Source: MPNP01 sp026710155 (GTDB lineage Bacteria > Pseudomonadota > Alphaproteobacteria > Rhodobacterales > Rhodobacteraceae). From it: DNA of 64,000 nucleotides. The notes beneath the pieces were generated by a model that was not told where the DNA came from, did not search any database, and worked only from the letters and a program-made list of their open reading frames with translations. Shown here in pieces: positions 19,142-29,201 of the stretch (position 1 is its first letter; every line of letters starts with the position of its first letter). Both the position numbers and the translations under genes were made by a program. The stretch covers positions 1,612,001-1,676,000 of the forward strand of contig OZ241737.1 in assembly GCA_965200885.1 (NCBI GenBank), given 5' to 3'.

Positions 19142-20272
19142 GCAACCAGAGAGGTAGATTGCGAAGGTGAACTCATTGATGAAATTCGTAAGATTGTAGG
19201 TCCAAGTGTCGTTATAGGTGTTACACTTGATCCCCACTGCCACCTTACAGACAAGATGGTCAAGAATACAGATTTGATCACAGTCTTCAAGGAGTTCCCT
19301 CACATTGACTTTGTGGATGCTGCCAAGGATTTGGTCAATTTGGTCAATCGCACTATCAAGGGTTCCATAAGGCCGGTAATTTCAACATTTGACTGTCGTT
19401 TCATTGATGTTTTTCCCACAACCCGGGAACCAATGCAAAGTTTTGTAAAGAAGGTAAAAAACCTTGAAGGGAAGGGAAAAACACTATCAGTTTCAGTCAT
19501 CCATGGTTTCATGGCCGGTGATGTTCCAGATCTAGGCGCCAAAATAATTGTGATTACTGACGATGCCCAGCCTGAGGGTGATGCTTTGGCAAGAAAGCTG
19601 GGGTTGGAGTTCTTTTCCATGAGAGGGAAGACGCGACCTGAACTAATTTTGCCTTGCGAGGCCATAAATCTAACTAAATTTGTGACCGACAGACCAATTG
19701 TAATTGCTGATGTTTGGGATAATCCCGGTGGTGGTGTTCCAGGCGATTCAACAATTTTGCTCCAAGAGATGATTCGGCAGAAAGTTCATAATGCAGCAAT
19801 GGCAACCATCTGGGACCCAGTTGCTGTCCGGACATGTATATCGGCAGGTGAAAATGTGAAATTACAACTTCGATTTGGTGGAAAGATGTCTCTCGCGGGA
19901 GGAAAACCCCTTGATGCAGAAGTAACCATTTGTTGAATTATGAGAAATGCTTGCCAGAACTTTGGTGATAGTGTTGTACCATTGGGAGATAGTGTCTGGA
20001 TCAATGTTGAAGGTATAGATGTCATTCTCAATTCTGTGCGTTGTCAGGTTTTTAATCCAAATGTGTTCTCAAATTTTGGAATAATACCAAATGAAAAATC
20101 TGTACTTGTGGTGAAATCCACCAATCATTTCTACGCGTCATTTTCAGAAATTGCTTCGAAAATTATCTATGTTGCTATTGATGGATTGTATCCAAGCAAC
20201 CCAAATACAAACGTCTACATGAACCTGAGCAGAAAAATTTGGCCACTTATTGATAACCCGCATGTGTATTGA
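19142..20272 (+). pseudogene. MlrC-type M81 metallopeptidase, 5'-truncated and interrupted by TGA
   Basis: The frame from 19142 carries the middle of an M81/MlrC protein (CEGELIDEIRKIVGP, then the metal-site segment TLDPHCHLTDKM and FPHIDFVDAA). After the ATG at 19256 it continues with GFMAGDVPDLG, DVWDNPGGGVPGDST and the C-terminal domain. An in-frame TGA at 19934-19936 breaks the C-terminal domain, which resumes in the same frame (19940-20272: KSTNHFYASFSEIASK, then IWPLIDNP). A TGA at 19139 and the absence of the first roughly 100 residues show a 5' truncation too. In the family the intact enzyme (about 490 aa) cleaves linear peptides or amides such as linearised microcystin. Here it should be non-functional. 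Confidence 0.85.
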
Positions 20273-20299
20273 TCAACATGTTCAAAATATTCAGGGTAT

Positions 20300-21556
20300 C
20301 TAATTGAGGGCCATCCCCTTTCTAAGAGCATTGGGACCAAATTTTCTCCGCAATTCATCGGAAACATTCTCGACACGTCTCTGTGAGGCCAATTCGGGAT
20401 TCAGTTCAAGGGATTGATTGATTTGCCGGGATTCGTTTTCCAGACCACTCAATCCTATTCCCACTAACCGGAAGGGAGCAAAGTCTTTAACCATGGGTTT
20501 CAGCAATGAACGGGCAACCGGGAAAATCTGGCTTGCCAGATTTGTAGGAATTTTGAGCCTTTCTTGCCGGGTATGGACCTTGTGATTGTGTTGTTTCAAT
20601 TTCAAGGTGACGGTGTTGCCAACCAATCCTTTTTCCTTGGCCCGGTCAGTAACCTTCTCAGTCAATCGCCAGGCATATCCCTCAAGTTTCTTGTAATCCG
20701 AAATGTCGGTATTGAAGGTGGTCTCATTGGAAATGCTCTTGATGGGTCTTGTGACCTTTGTGATTCGATGATCTTGACCTCTGCAGAGGTGCCATAAACG
20801 ATTGCCAAACTTGCCAAATTTTTCCTCAAGTTCTTCCCTGGGAACCTTTTGCAAGTCAAAAAATGTAAACAAGCCTTCCTTTTCAAGTTTTTTCTGAAAT
20901 GCCTTCCCAACCCCAGGAATGATGGTAAGGGGCTTGTTGCCCAATACCTTGTCAATATCGTCCGAGCCAATAAGCGAGAAGCCCTTTGGTTTTTCCAGAT
21001 CAGAGGCAATCTTGGCCAAAAACTTGTTTATGGAAAGGCCAACCGAGCAGGTAATGCCAACCTCTCGTTCAATCTGATTAATAAGTTTCACCATTAGCTG
21101 GGCAGGGGAAGCTTTATAAAGCAATGAGGTTCCGGAGAAATCCATAAAGGCTTCGTCAACGGAAATTGTTTCAACCTGTGGTGTCATTTCCTTCATGAGC
21201 TTGACAATTTCCTTTGAAACAGCAGAATACACACCCATACGAGGCCTTACGATTACTGCATCCGGGCATAGCCGCATGGCTTGATACATCGGCATGGCAG
21301 AATGAACTCCCTTGATTCTGGCAATGTAACAAGCTGTGGAGACAACTCCCCGGTTTCCTCCGCCAATGATAACAGGTTTATTGATCAGGTCGGGATTGTC
21401 TCTTTTTTCTACAGATGCAAAGAAGGCATCACAATCTATATGGGCAATGTTCAACAATGACAATTCAGGGTGTGAAACAATTCTCGGCGATCGACATTCG
21501 GGACAAATTCCTTCCCCTTCGAACATCAGCTCACAATTTCGGCACAATGATCTCAT
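20300..21556 (-). CDS. dinB: DNA polymerase IV (Y family) with N-terminal zinc ribbon
   Basis: This 418-aa translesion polymerase has an N-terminal zinc ribbon (CRNC...CPEC) typical of the alphaproteobacterial DinB branch. The catalytic motifs follow: IAHIDCDAFFASVEKR (first Asp), SVDEAFMDF (Asp-Glu) and the helix-hairpin-helix IPGVGKAFQKKLE. The little finger has NETTFNTDISD. A GTG at 21562 lies two codons before the ATG at 21556; I chose the ATG. It extends mispaired or damaged primers at low fidelity. No other SOS gene is beside it. Confidence 0.93.
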   Translation of the reverse strand: MRSLCRNCELMFEGEGICPECRSPRIVSHPELSLLNIAHIDCDAFFASVEKRDNPDLINKPVIIGGGNRGVVSTACYIARIKGVHSAMPMYQAMRLCPDAVIVRPRMGVYSAVSKEIVKLMKEMTPQVETISVDEAFMDFSGTSLLYKASPAQLMVKLINQIEREVGITCSVGLSINKFLAKIASDLEKPKGFSLIGSDDIDKVLGNKPLTIIPGVGKAFQKKLEKEGLFTFFDLQKVPREELEEKFGKFGNRLWHLCRGQDHRITKVTRPIKSISNETTFNTDISDYKKLEGYAWRLTEKVTDRAKEKGLVGNTVTLKLKQHNHKVHTRQERLKIPTNLASQIFPVARSLLKPMVKDFAPFRLVGIGLSGLENESRQINQSLELNPELASQRRVENVSDELRRKFGPNALRKGMALN

Positions 21557-21577
21557 GTTCACATATCAACCAGGCAA

Positions 21578-22267
21578 TCAGGGAGGCAGGGTTTCAACAA
21601 TATTCTCTATAACGGCCATGGGATCGGGAGATTGAGTAATGGCCCTCCCGACAACCAGATAATCTGATCCATTAAGGATTGCCCCACGCGGGTTCAGGGT
21701 TCTTTTCTGATCATCCTTTTCAGAATTGACCGGTCTGATGCCAGGAGTTACAATGAGTTTTGATTGGCCGTATTTCAGACCCCGAATCAGCCCAACCTCA
21801 CGCGGTGAAGATACGACTCCGTCTGCCCCTGCCTCAAAGGCAATTTCTGCCCTTTTACCCACCAGGGTTTCAAGGTCACCATTTTGATACAGGGCACCAT
21901 CAAGATCTTCACGATCAAGCGAGGTCAGTATGGTTATAGCGAGTATTTTGGTTGAAGATTCTCCTCGCCCCCTGACAGCAGCTTCAACAACATGGGGATC
22001 CCCATGAACAGTAAGAAAATCAAACTGGAATGCCGACAAGGCCCTAACGGCCTTTTCAACAGTATTACCTATATCAAAGAGTTTCAAATCAAGGAAAACC
22101 CTTTTACCATATTGCTCCTTCAACTCCTTGCAAAATTCCAATCCGCCATTGGCCAACATGATCTGTCCAACCTTGTAGAAACCAATGGCGGAATCCAATT
22201 TTTCCACCATTTTTCTGGCCTCTAAAGGATGAGTGTAATCAAGGGCAAGTATCAGACGGTTGTCCAT
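21578..22267 (-). CDS. pyrF: orotidine 5'-phosphate decarboxylase
   Basis: This 229-aa OMP decarboxylase catalyses the last step of UMP synthesis. Substrate and catalytic motifs are visible: LALDYTHPLEA, FYKVGQIM, the catalytic DLKLFDIGNTVEKA (D-x-K-x-x-D), FLTVHG, VTPGIRP and DYLVVGRAIT. The family length is about 230 aa. It lies upstream of dinB on the same strand, with a 21-base gap. Confidence 0.96.
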   Translation of the reverse strand: MDNRLILALDYTHPLEARKMVEKLDSAIGFYKVGQIMLANGGLEFCKELKEQYGKRVFLDLKLFDIGNTVEKAVRALSAFQFDFLTVHGDPHVVEAAVRGRGESSTKILAITILTSLDREDLDGALYQNGDLETLVGKRAEIAFEAGADGVVSSPREVGLIRGLKYGQSKLIVTPGIRPVNSEKDDQKRTLNPRGAILNGSDYLVVGRAITQSPDPMAVIENIVETLPP

Positions 22268-22384
22268 TTTCAGAAAATCCTAAAACTGACATCATAAATG
22301 ACCAGGGATCAAAAAATTTTAACATGCATTTTTCGATGATTGTAAGACAGAGTATATATAAGCCTGTTTAATTTGAGGTTGGAA

Positions 22385-24139
22385 TTAACTTTTTTCCAGA
22401 ATTTCCAACATTTTTTCACGCATGAGAAACTTTTGTGGCTTGCCAGTGACAGTCATCGGAAACTCCTCAACAAATTTGAAATGCGAGGGAATCTTGAAGT
22501 AGGCGACATTGTCGTCACAATATTCCTTGAGTTCTGACTCATCGAGGTCCATTCCGGGTTTGATAATGATCCAGGCACATACCGATTCCCCCAGTTTTTC
22601 ATCGGGGATACCAAAAACCTGTACGTCATTGACCTTCGGGTGACGGATGAGATATTCCTCGATTTCACGCGGGTACACATTTTCACCCCCACGAATGATC
22701 ATATCCTTTACACGTCCTACTATGTTACAAAACCCTTCGTCATCAATTATTGCCAAATCACCTGAGTGCATCCAACCATTGATTATACTTTCATCCGTTT
22801 TTTCCTGATCTTCCCAATATCCTTTCATTACCGAGTATCCGCTGGTACACAGCTCGCCTTGAACACCAACACGAACGACTTCACCTTGGTGATCGATGAT
22901 CTTTACCTCCAAATGCGGATGAACCCTTCCAACTGTTTCACACCTTTTGTCAATCGGATCATCAACAAAGCTTTGAAAGGACACTGGTGACGTTTCAGTC
23001 ATACCGTAACAAATCGTGATCTCATTAAGGTTCAATTCATTGTTGACCCTTTTCATGATTTCTATAGGACAAGGAGCCCCAGCCATTATACCAGTTCGCA
23101 AACATGAAACATCGCGAGGGGAATTTTCCAGTTCTTCCAACATCGCAAGAAACATGGTGGGAACTCCGTAAACCGCAGTACAACGTTCATCGGCAAGTGC
23201 ATCAAGTGTATTGGAAACATTGAATGACTCACTCGGAAATATCATGGCTGCCCCGCAACTCACTGCTCCCAATACGCCCATAACCATTCCAAAACAATGG
23301 TATAATGGAACTGGAATGGCAAGTCGATCAACTTCCTGAAGCCTAATTCGATCAACTACAAAACGAGCATTATTGACGATATTGTTGTGTGAAAGAGTTG
23401 CACCTTTGGGTAAACCGGTTGTTCCAGAAGTAAATTGTATGTTGATCGCCTCATCTGGACAAAGCGTTTTATTGATTGCTTTTAACCTGATCTCCTGATC
23501 AGCCCCTCCCAGTTGCATCAAATCAGGGAATGATAACATTCCCGGCTCCTGAATATCGTCCATTACAACAATGCTTTGAAGATTTGGGAGTTTGCTGGAC
23601 CGCAGCTGGCCGGGCCTGCATGATTCCAATTCAGGAGCAAGCTTTCGCAACATTCCAACATAATCTGATGTCTTGAATGCCTTTGCAGAAATAAGGGCTT
23701 TGCAACCTACCTTGTTCAAAACATATTCGAGTTCTGACAATCGATAAGCTGGATTGATATTGACGAGAATCAAACCCACGCAGGAAGTCGCGAATTGGGT
23801 AAGAACCCATTCAAGCCGATTGGGAGACCAAATTCCAACCCTATCACCTTTTGCCAAACCCAGGGCCAACAGACCCGCTGCAAGCTTTTTTACTTCACAA
23901 TCAAATTCGTAATAACTCAGCCGGATTCCTTTGTCATGGAAAACCAATGCCTCCCTATGTCCAAACCTTGATACCGTACGCTCCAATTGTTCCGGTATGG
24001 TCATGTTGACCAATGGTGGAGAATTGGGCCCCTTCAGGTACGATCTCCCGTCAATCGGTATTGAATTGTCCTTCACCTCTTTTTCAACCATACCAATTTT
24101 TGAAATTTTGCCAGCAAGACTTTCAGTAAGAATTGACAT
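22385..24139 (-). CDS. acyl-CoA ligase (FadD/medium-chain type) of the amide locus
   Basis: This is a 584-aa adenylate-forming ligase with FTSGTTGLPKGATLSHNN near residue 245, YGMTETSPVS near 380, the hinge HSGDLAIIDDEGFCN near 460 and the catalytic-lysine lid TVTGKPQKFLMRE at the end. It starts 9 bases after the amidase fusion gene and is clearly the last gene of that operon. The likely role is to turn the carboxylic acid released by the amidase into its CoA ester for catabolism. The first 30 residues are poorly conserved in appearance. Confidence 0.9.
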   Translation of the reverse strand: MSILTESLAGKISKIGMVEKEVKDNSIPIDGRSYLKGPNSPPLVNMTIPEQLERTVSRFGHREALVFHDKGIRLSYYEFDCEVKKLAAGLLALGLAKGDRVGIWSPNRLEWVLTQFATSCVGLILVNINPAYRLSELEYVLNKVGCKALISAKAFKTSDYVGMLRKLAPELESCRPGQLRSSKLPNLQSIVVMDDIQEPGMLSFPDLMQLGGADQEIRLKAINKTLCPDEAINIQFTSGTTGLPKGATLSHNNIVNNARFVVDRIRLQEVDRLAIPVPLYHCFGMVMGVLGAVSCGAAMIFPSESFNVSNTLDALADERCTAVYGVPTMFLAMLEELENSPRDVSCLRTGIMAGAPCPIEIMKRVNNELNLNEITICYGMTETSPVSFQSFVDDPIDKRCETVGRVHPHLEVKIIDHQGEVVRVGVQGELCTSGYSVMKGYWEDQEKTDESIINGWMHSGDLAIIDDEGFCNIVGRVKDMIIRGGENVYPREIEEYLIRHPKVNDVQVFGIPDEKLGESVCAWIIIKPGMDLDESELKEYCDDNVAYFKIPSHFKFVEEFPMTVTGKPQKFLMREKMLEILEKS

Positions 24140-24148
24140 TTCTCTAAA

Positions 24149-26497
24149 TCACATTTTACGCCAATCGCCACTTTGTTCAAAAGCATGAGCTGCCTGATAA
24201 ATCTTTGATTCGGTGAATCTGTTACCTACTAGCATCAATCCAATGGGTAGTCCATCACTCAAGCCACAGGGAACATTCATAGCCGGCAGTCCAAAATTGA
24301 ATGGAGCAGTATTTCCAATCATTTCAAAAGCTCTTTGAGCATACAAACTGATCGAGCAATCAGGCGGAGGAATTTCCTGAGGTTTCATGGGAACCGTTGG
24401 CATTAAAAGTAGATCATATTGACTGAGAACACGTGAATAAGCAAGCCCAACCTTCCGCCTCAAATTCTGGGCTTTACCATAGAACCTTCCTCTATATTGT
24501 TCCTGAAAATATTCACCAAGAAACATGCAGACCTTAAGTGATGGTGACAATTCATCAGCACGATTTCTCCATTGGGCCATATGGTCTATCATTGAAGGCA
24601 GATACAATCCCTGATAATTTGTACCGGCTGAGTTTCCACGCATCATATGGTCCTGAAGACCTTCAACAGCAATTGAAGTCCAGCAATCTAAAGCAAGTAG
24701 ATGTTCTGGAATTGAAATTTCATCAACAATCGCTCCAAGTTCGCGGAAGCGATCAGCACCTGACCTTACTTTTGAATCAACATCGGCTTCACTCTCAGGA
24801 CGACCAAACCCTTCTTTCAAGAGACCAATTTTCATATTGCCTATACCCTTTCCCAACATATGGGTATACTGATATATCTGTGGACCATATTGTCGAGGAT
24901 CAAGACCATCTTCACCCGCAAGTACTTCCAGGAGAATGGCATTGTCGGCAACATTGTTAGTCACAGGGCCAACATGGTCAATGGTCTGTTCTATGGGCAT
25001 CACTCCAGTGTAAGGAACCAGTCCATGTGTTGGTTTCATGCCGTAAACACCACAATTTGAAGAAGGAATGCGGATTGAACCACCTTGATCACCTGCAATT
25101 GCCATATCCACCTCACCTGCAGCAACAAGTGCGGCTGAGCCTCCTGATGAACCACCGGCCATGTAACCTCGTTTCCATGGGTTGTGAATAGGCCCTTTGG
25201 CACCAGTATGAGAACCACCTGACAAACAAAAATTTTCGCAATGTGCCTTTCCGGCTATTGTAGCCCCAGCATCAAGCATTCGAGTTACGATTGTAGCATC
25301 TATTTCGGGAATATACCCTTCCATGATTGATGAACCATTCATCATTGGTACTCCTGCAAGGCAGATTGTGTCCTTGAGAGCGATTTTCCTTCCATGGAGT
25401 GGTCCATCACCAGCTCCCTTGATATCAGTCTTTATATACCAAGCATTCAGCTGATTTTCAGAACTGTCAGGGAAATAACCGGGCGAACGGGGATACTTTA
25501 CCATTGGAAGATAATCTGGTGAAGCATCCAAACGGTCATAAGCTTGAATATATGGTTCCATGATTTCTGAATATTCACTTAACTCATCATCACTTAGGTT
25601 CATATTAAAGCGATTTGCCATTTCCCTTAATTGGCCAAGCGTCGGGCGATTTATTGTCATCTTCATACCTAAATTATTTGTAAATTCATCTGAATTTCGG
25701 GCCGTATATGTTTTGGAATCTTGTGACAGGGCAATTGTATCATCCTGGATTGAATCATTCTGCTCGCTTGAAGGACGAATGGTTCCAAATCCAAGAAACT
25801 GGTTTAATTTATTATTGTCTTTGAGTTCATTACGGTTCAATTCACCAGTAATTATTCCACGTTCCAGTACGAGTACCCTTTCCGAAAGATACGAAATAAA
25901 TTCAAAATTTTGTTCAACGAGTAATATTGATAGCCCCCTTTTTTTTCTGACCAGCAGCAATGTATCTATCATTTCGTCTATAATTGAGGGCTGTATACCT
26001 TCCGTAGGTTCATCCAATAACAAAAAATCGGGATCACCCATCAGGCATCTTGCGAGGGTCAAAAGTTGTTGTTCACCGCCCGATAAGTTACCACCTGCCC
26101 GACTGAGCAATGATTTGATTCTTGGAAAGTAGTCGAGAACAGAGTCAGCTACATCTTCCTCTGTTTCATCATCGTATGGATGCCACGCAAAGGCTAAATT
26201 CTCGCGCACTGTAAGTTGAGGAAAAATTCCCCTGCCTTGTGGAACATAACCAAGACCCAGCCTTGACCGTTCAAATGGCTGGGATCTGGTCACATCATTG
26301 GAATGTAACAAAATCGATCCTGATGAAGGTGATATGAACCCCATAATAGTTTTCAACAGGGTTGTTTTACCCATACCATTGTGACCAAGAATACCAACGA
26401 CTTCATTTTCAGCAACGGAAAACTCAATGTCGTGTAATATTGGTATTTTGTCATATCCAGCTGATAAATTGTTAACTTGTAATGCGGTTTCACTCAT
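24149..26497 (-). CDS. fusion protein: LivF-type ABC ATPase + amidase
   Basis: One uninterrupted frame encodes two enzymes. Residues 1-240 are a complete LivF-type ATPase: Walker A GHNGMGKTT, Q-loop YVPQGRGIF, signature LSGGEQQ, Walker B FLLLDEPTEG. A 40-residue polar linker follows. From about Met284 of the longer frame (25666) there is a full amidase-signature enzyme with catalytic Lys in KIALKDT, cis-Ser in GGSSGGSAAL and the nucleophile Ser in GDQGGSIRIPSSN. The C terminus ends with GLPIGLMLVGNRF. I start at ATG 26497, right after the livG stop; an ATG at 26515 is also possible. No strong ribosome-binding site precedes the internal Met, so the fusion is probably real. Neighbours indicate amide import coupled to hydrolysis. 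Confidence 0.9.
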   Translation of the reverse strand: MSETALQVNNLSAGYDKIPILHDIEFSVAENEVVGILGHNGMGKTTLLKTIMGFISPSSGSILLHSNDVTRSQPFERSRLGLGYVPQGRGIFPQLTVRENLAFAWHPYDDETEEDVADSVLDYFPRIKSLLSRAGGNLSGGEQQLLTLARCLMGDPDFLLLDEPTEGIQPSIIDEMIDTLLLVRKKRGLSILLVEQNFEFISYLSERVLVLERGIITGELNRNELKDNNKLNQFLGFGTIRPSSEQNDSIQDDTIALSQDSKTYTARNSDEFTNNLGMKMTINRPTLGQLREMANRFNMNLSDDELSEYSEIMEPYIQAYDRLDASPDYLPMVKYPRSPGYFPDSSENQLNAWYIKTDIKGAGDGPLHGRKIALKDTICLAGVPMMNGSSIMEGYIPEIDATIVTRMLDAGATIAGKAHCENFCLSGGSHTGAKGPIHNPWKRGYMAGGSSGGSAALVAAGEVDMAIAGDQGGSIRIPSSNCGVYGMKPTHGLVPYTGVMPIEQTIDHVGPVTNNVADNAILLEVLAGEDGLDPRQYGPQIYQYTHMLGKGIGNMKIGLLKEGFGRPESEADVDSKVRSGADRFRELGAIVDEISIPEHLLALDCWTSIAVEGLQDHMMRGNSAGTNYQGLYLPSMIDHMAQWRNRADELSPSLKVCMFLGEYFQEQYRGRFYGKAQNLRRKVGLAYSRVLSQYDLLLMPTVPMKPQEIPPPDCSISLYAQRAFEMIGNTAPFNFGLPAMNVPCGLSDGLPIGLMLVGNRFTESKIYQAAHAFEQSGDWRKM

Positions 26498-26498
26498 A

Positions 26499-27215
26499 TC
26501 AATTCCGCTTTCCAAGATATATATTCCTTACGGTTGGATCAGACATTACTTTATCAACTCTGTCCTCCAACAAAACCGCCCCTTGATGAAACACTGTGAC
26601 AATTTTTGCAATTGATCGGATAAATTGCATGTCATGCTCAATGATAATGATTGCCGCGGTTTTATTGATTTCATTGATGATTGTGGTCATACGCTCGATA
26701 TCTTCACCACTCAAACCTGCTGCCGGTTCATCAAGCAGAACCAACCAAGGATCTCCAACAATAACCAATCCAAGTTCAATGAGTTGCCGTTCACCATGTG
26801 AAAGCTTTCCCAACTGGTCCTTGGCAATGGCCCCCAATGCCAACCGTTCAATAATCTCTCTGGTTTTACGCTTCGCTTCAGGACCATCATGAAATCTTCT
26901 TGCTGAAAGCCAGATGTTTTCACTAACACTCAAACCATTCATCACACTTGGAGTTTGAGTTTTTATTCCAACACCAAGTGAAGCGATTTGGTGAGGTATC
27001 CAACGGGATGTATTCATGCCACGGAGGTAAACTTCACCTTCCGTGGGTGTTTGCTGCCCTGTAATACATTTAAAGAAAGTTGATTTTCCTGCTCCATTTG
27101 GGCCAATGAGACAGCGCAGTTCGCGTGCTTTTAATTTAAAATTGATATTGTGTGCAGCAATGACACCACCAAATCTCATCGTGAGTCCAAAAGTCTCAAG
27201 AATACTTTCAGCCAT
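26499..27215 (-). CDS. LIV/urea-type ABC transporter ATP-binding protein LivG (amide locus)
   Basis: This 238-aa LivG/UrtD-type ATPase has Walker A GPNGAGKST, signature LSHGERQLIELG, Walker B WLVLLDEPAAG and His in IIIEHDMQF. The gene overlaps the end of livM by 8 bases, and its stop lies 1 base before the start of the ATPase-amidase fusion, so the two ATPases are coupled. Confidence 0.92.
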   Translation of the reverse strand: MAESILETFGLTMRFGGVIAAHNINFKLKARELRCLIGPNGAGKSTFFKCITGQQTPTEGEVYLRGMNTSRWIPHQIASLGVGIKTQTPSVMNGLSVSENIWLSARRFHDGPEAKRKTREIIERLALGAIAKDQLGKLSHGERQLIELGLVIVGDPWLVLLDEPAAGLSGEDIERMTTIINEINKTAAIIIIEHDMQFIRSIAKIVTVFHQGAVLLEDRVDKVMSDPTVRNIYLGKRN

Positions 27216-28242
27216 TCAAGCGAAGCTTCCTATTCCGCCTTGGTTTTTGGAAACGGTCAGACAAAAGGCGGCCAAATTTTAAATCCCAGACATTCACAAT
27301 CGTGGGTACTATCCCTTTTGGCAAGAAAAGCACAAAAAATACGAGAATCAATCCTGTGATCAATGTATTGTCGACAAAACTCTGCTGACCAAGCAAAAAC
27401 TTTAGGTATGATAATCCAGCAGCCCCAAGTATTGGGCCAAAACGAGTCCCTAATCCACCCACAATGCACCAGAGTATTATTTCTGCTGATTGACCAAGTG
27501 AAAAGACGCTGGGAGTAACAATTTCTCCCCAATTTGCAAATAATGCGCCGGAAAGACCGGCTATACCTCCACCAATGGCAAAGAGTATGGTTTTTCTTGC
27601 TCTGACATCATATCCCAGAAGTGACATTCGTGTTTCATTTTCACGAATTCCCACAATTATACGGCCAAAATCCGACCTTAACAGTATTGAGACACCCAAG
27701 TACGCGATAGCCAGAACAACCGCACAGAAATAAAAATAGCCATCACCCCAAATGTAGGAGCTGGGTTGTCCAGGGATGTTCAAAGTTTGGAATCCTGGTA
27801 TTCCATTAAAACCACCAAGCTGAGCATTTCCGATTTTGTAATGTGGCCCTGCGGTTGAGTTGATGAATCTATAAAAAATGAGTGTCACGACCAAAGTAAT
27901 GACACCCAAGTAGACATCGGTAAGCCGACCATAGAACATCATTGCACCCAACAGAGCTGCAAACAATGAAGGGACAATGATTGAAAGCAACATGGGTAAT
28001 GTGCTCTCACCGATATTAATTGCTGAAATTGCGTAAGTATAGGCACCGATTCCGAAAAAAACGGCTTGGCCAAAACACAATATTCCACCATAGCCCCATA
28101 CCAGGCCGAGACTGAGCCCAAGAAGTCCATATACAATAAGGACTGTTATGGTGAATGTACTGATGACATAAGGTAATATCCAGATAACAACGACAGTCAA
28201 GCCAATGGTGGCAATAACATCCCTTGAGAAACTTCCAGCCAT
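27208..28242 (-). CDS. LIV/urea-type ABC transporter permease LivM (amide locus)
   Basis: This 344-aa permease of the LivM/UrtC family has GLLGLSLGLVWGYGGILCFGQAVFFG, a DVYLGVITLVVTLIF segment, the coupling loop SDFGRIIVGIRENETRMSLLG and the late GLGTRFGPILGAAG. The ATG at 28242 overlaps the livH stop (ATGA); a TTG one codon earlier is less likely. The short spacing of the early segment resembles UrtC (urea) more than LivM. Confidence 0.92.
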   Translation of the reverse strand: MAGSFSRDVIATIGLTVVVIWILPYVISTFTITVLIVYGLLGLSLGLVWGYGGILCFGQAVFFGIGAYTYAISAINIGESTLPMLLSIIVPSLFAALLGAMMFYGRLTDVYLGVITLVVTLIFYRFINSTAGPHYKIGNAQLGGFNGIPGFQTLNIPGQPSSYIWGDGYFYFCAVVLAIAYLGVSILLRSDFGRIIVGIRENETRMSLLGYDVRARKTILFAIGGGIAGLSGALFANWGEIVTPSVFSLGQSAEIILWCIVGGLGTRFGPILGAAGLSYLKFLLGQQSFVDNTLITGLILVFFVLFLPKGIVPTIVNVWDLKFGRLLSDRFQKPRRNRKLRLNG

Positions 28243-29108
28243 CAAAGCCTGTCCTTGAAGAATGAACCCGTAATGCCCCGTGGTAACAAACGAAGCAAGA
28301 TTACAGCTGCAACTAATAAGGCAACTTCACCAACAACTGGTGAATACAAAAATGTGAATAGTTGATTTACAATTCCAAAAAGTGAAGCGCTGGATACAAG
28401 ACCGACCACAAGGGAAGGACCGCCGGCTATTACAGTTATAAAAGCCTTTGCGATGTAGGCTCCACCGGAACTAGGCACCAACCCTACGAGCGGAGCAAGC
28501 ACCGCGCCCGCCAGGCCCGTAAGTGCAGAGCCACAAAAGAAAGTCATCATATAGACGCGATCAGGACTGTAACCCAATGCGGAAGCAATTTCAGCACTTT
28601 GCATAGATCCCCTTGCAATCAGTCCCGCACGTGTTTTTTTGAGTATGAAATAAGCACTAATGAGTAAAAATGCGCTGATCATTATAATAAAGATATTGTA
28701 ACCACCAACCTGGTAGGTTCCTATGGAAAAGCCAGGAATAGGCGTTGAAATACCGGTGGTCGTGTTACCAAAAATCATGGTGACCACGCCAATGAAAAAA
28801 AGGCTCAGCCCCCATGTTGCAAGCATGGTATCAACTAGCCTGCCATATAAATTTCTAATAACCAATCGCTCAACAACAAGTCCAATCAGCCCAACAGTTG
28901 CTGGAGCAATGATTAAAATTGAAAGGAAGATGTTTATGCCATAATTCACTGATGTAATGGTTACATAACCACCAAGCATCATGAATTCTCCATGAGCAAG
29001 ATTGATCACTTTCATCATTCCAAAAATGATTGCTAATCCGGCACCGATGAGCACCAGCGATGCGATTGAATAAAGTATTTCAATTAGAATGACAAAAAAG
29101 TAATCCAT
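28242..29108 (-). CDS. LIV/urea-type ABC transporter permease LivH (amide locus)
   Basis: This 288-aa LivH/UrtB-type permease has GAGLAIIFGMMKVINLAHGEFMMLGGY at the start, RAGLIARGSMQSAEIASALG as the coupling loop and a late FITVIAGGPSLVVGLVSSA. An upstream TTG at 29123 is possible, but the ATG at 29108 has a GGAG 4-5 bases before it, so I use it. Confidence 0.92.
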   Translation of the reverse strand: MDYFFVILIEILYSIASLVLIGAGLAIIFGMMKVINLAHGEFMMLGGYVTITSVNYGINIFLSILIIAPATVGLIGLVVERLVIRNLYGRLVDTMLATWGLSLFFIGVVTMIFGNTTTGISTPIPGFSIGTYQVGGYNIFIIMISAFLLISAYFILKKTRAGLIARGSMQSAEIASALGYSPDRVYMMTFFCGSALTGLAGAVLAPLVGLVPSSGGAYIAKAFITVIAGGPSLVVGLVSSASLFGIVNQLFTFLYSPVVGEVALLVAAVILLRLLPRGITGSFFKDRL

Positions 29109-29142
29109 TTCTCCATGAATCAATTAATCGTTGCAGTCAACA

Positions 29143-29171
29143 AGGCCGGGAAATGATGACATTCCCCGTCC
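29143..29171 (-). promoter_or_regulatory. hairpin between the binding-protein gene and livH
   Basis: On the minus strand an imperfect stem (GGGAATG pairing with CATTTCCC, one bulged base, four-base loop) lies in the 93 bases between the binding-protein stop and livH. It occupies the same place as the hairpin after the other binding-protein gene (13905-13936). No long T-run follows it. Confidence 0.45.
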
Positions 29172-29201
29172 TTTATACTTCAGCTGATTGGAAGAACTTA
29201 A

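Noticed and set aside
19934..19936. TGA in mlrC as a selenocysteine codon
   Set aside because: No SECIS-like hairpin was seen, the family has no Cys/Sec at this place, and the gene is also truncated at its 5' end.
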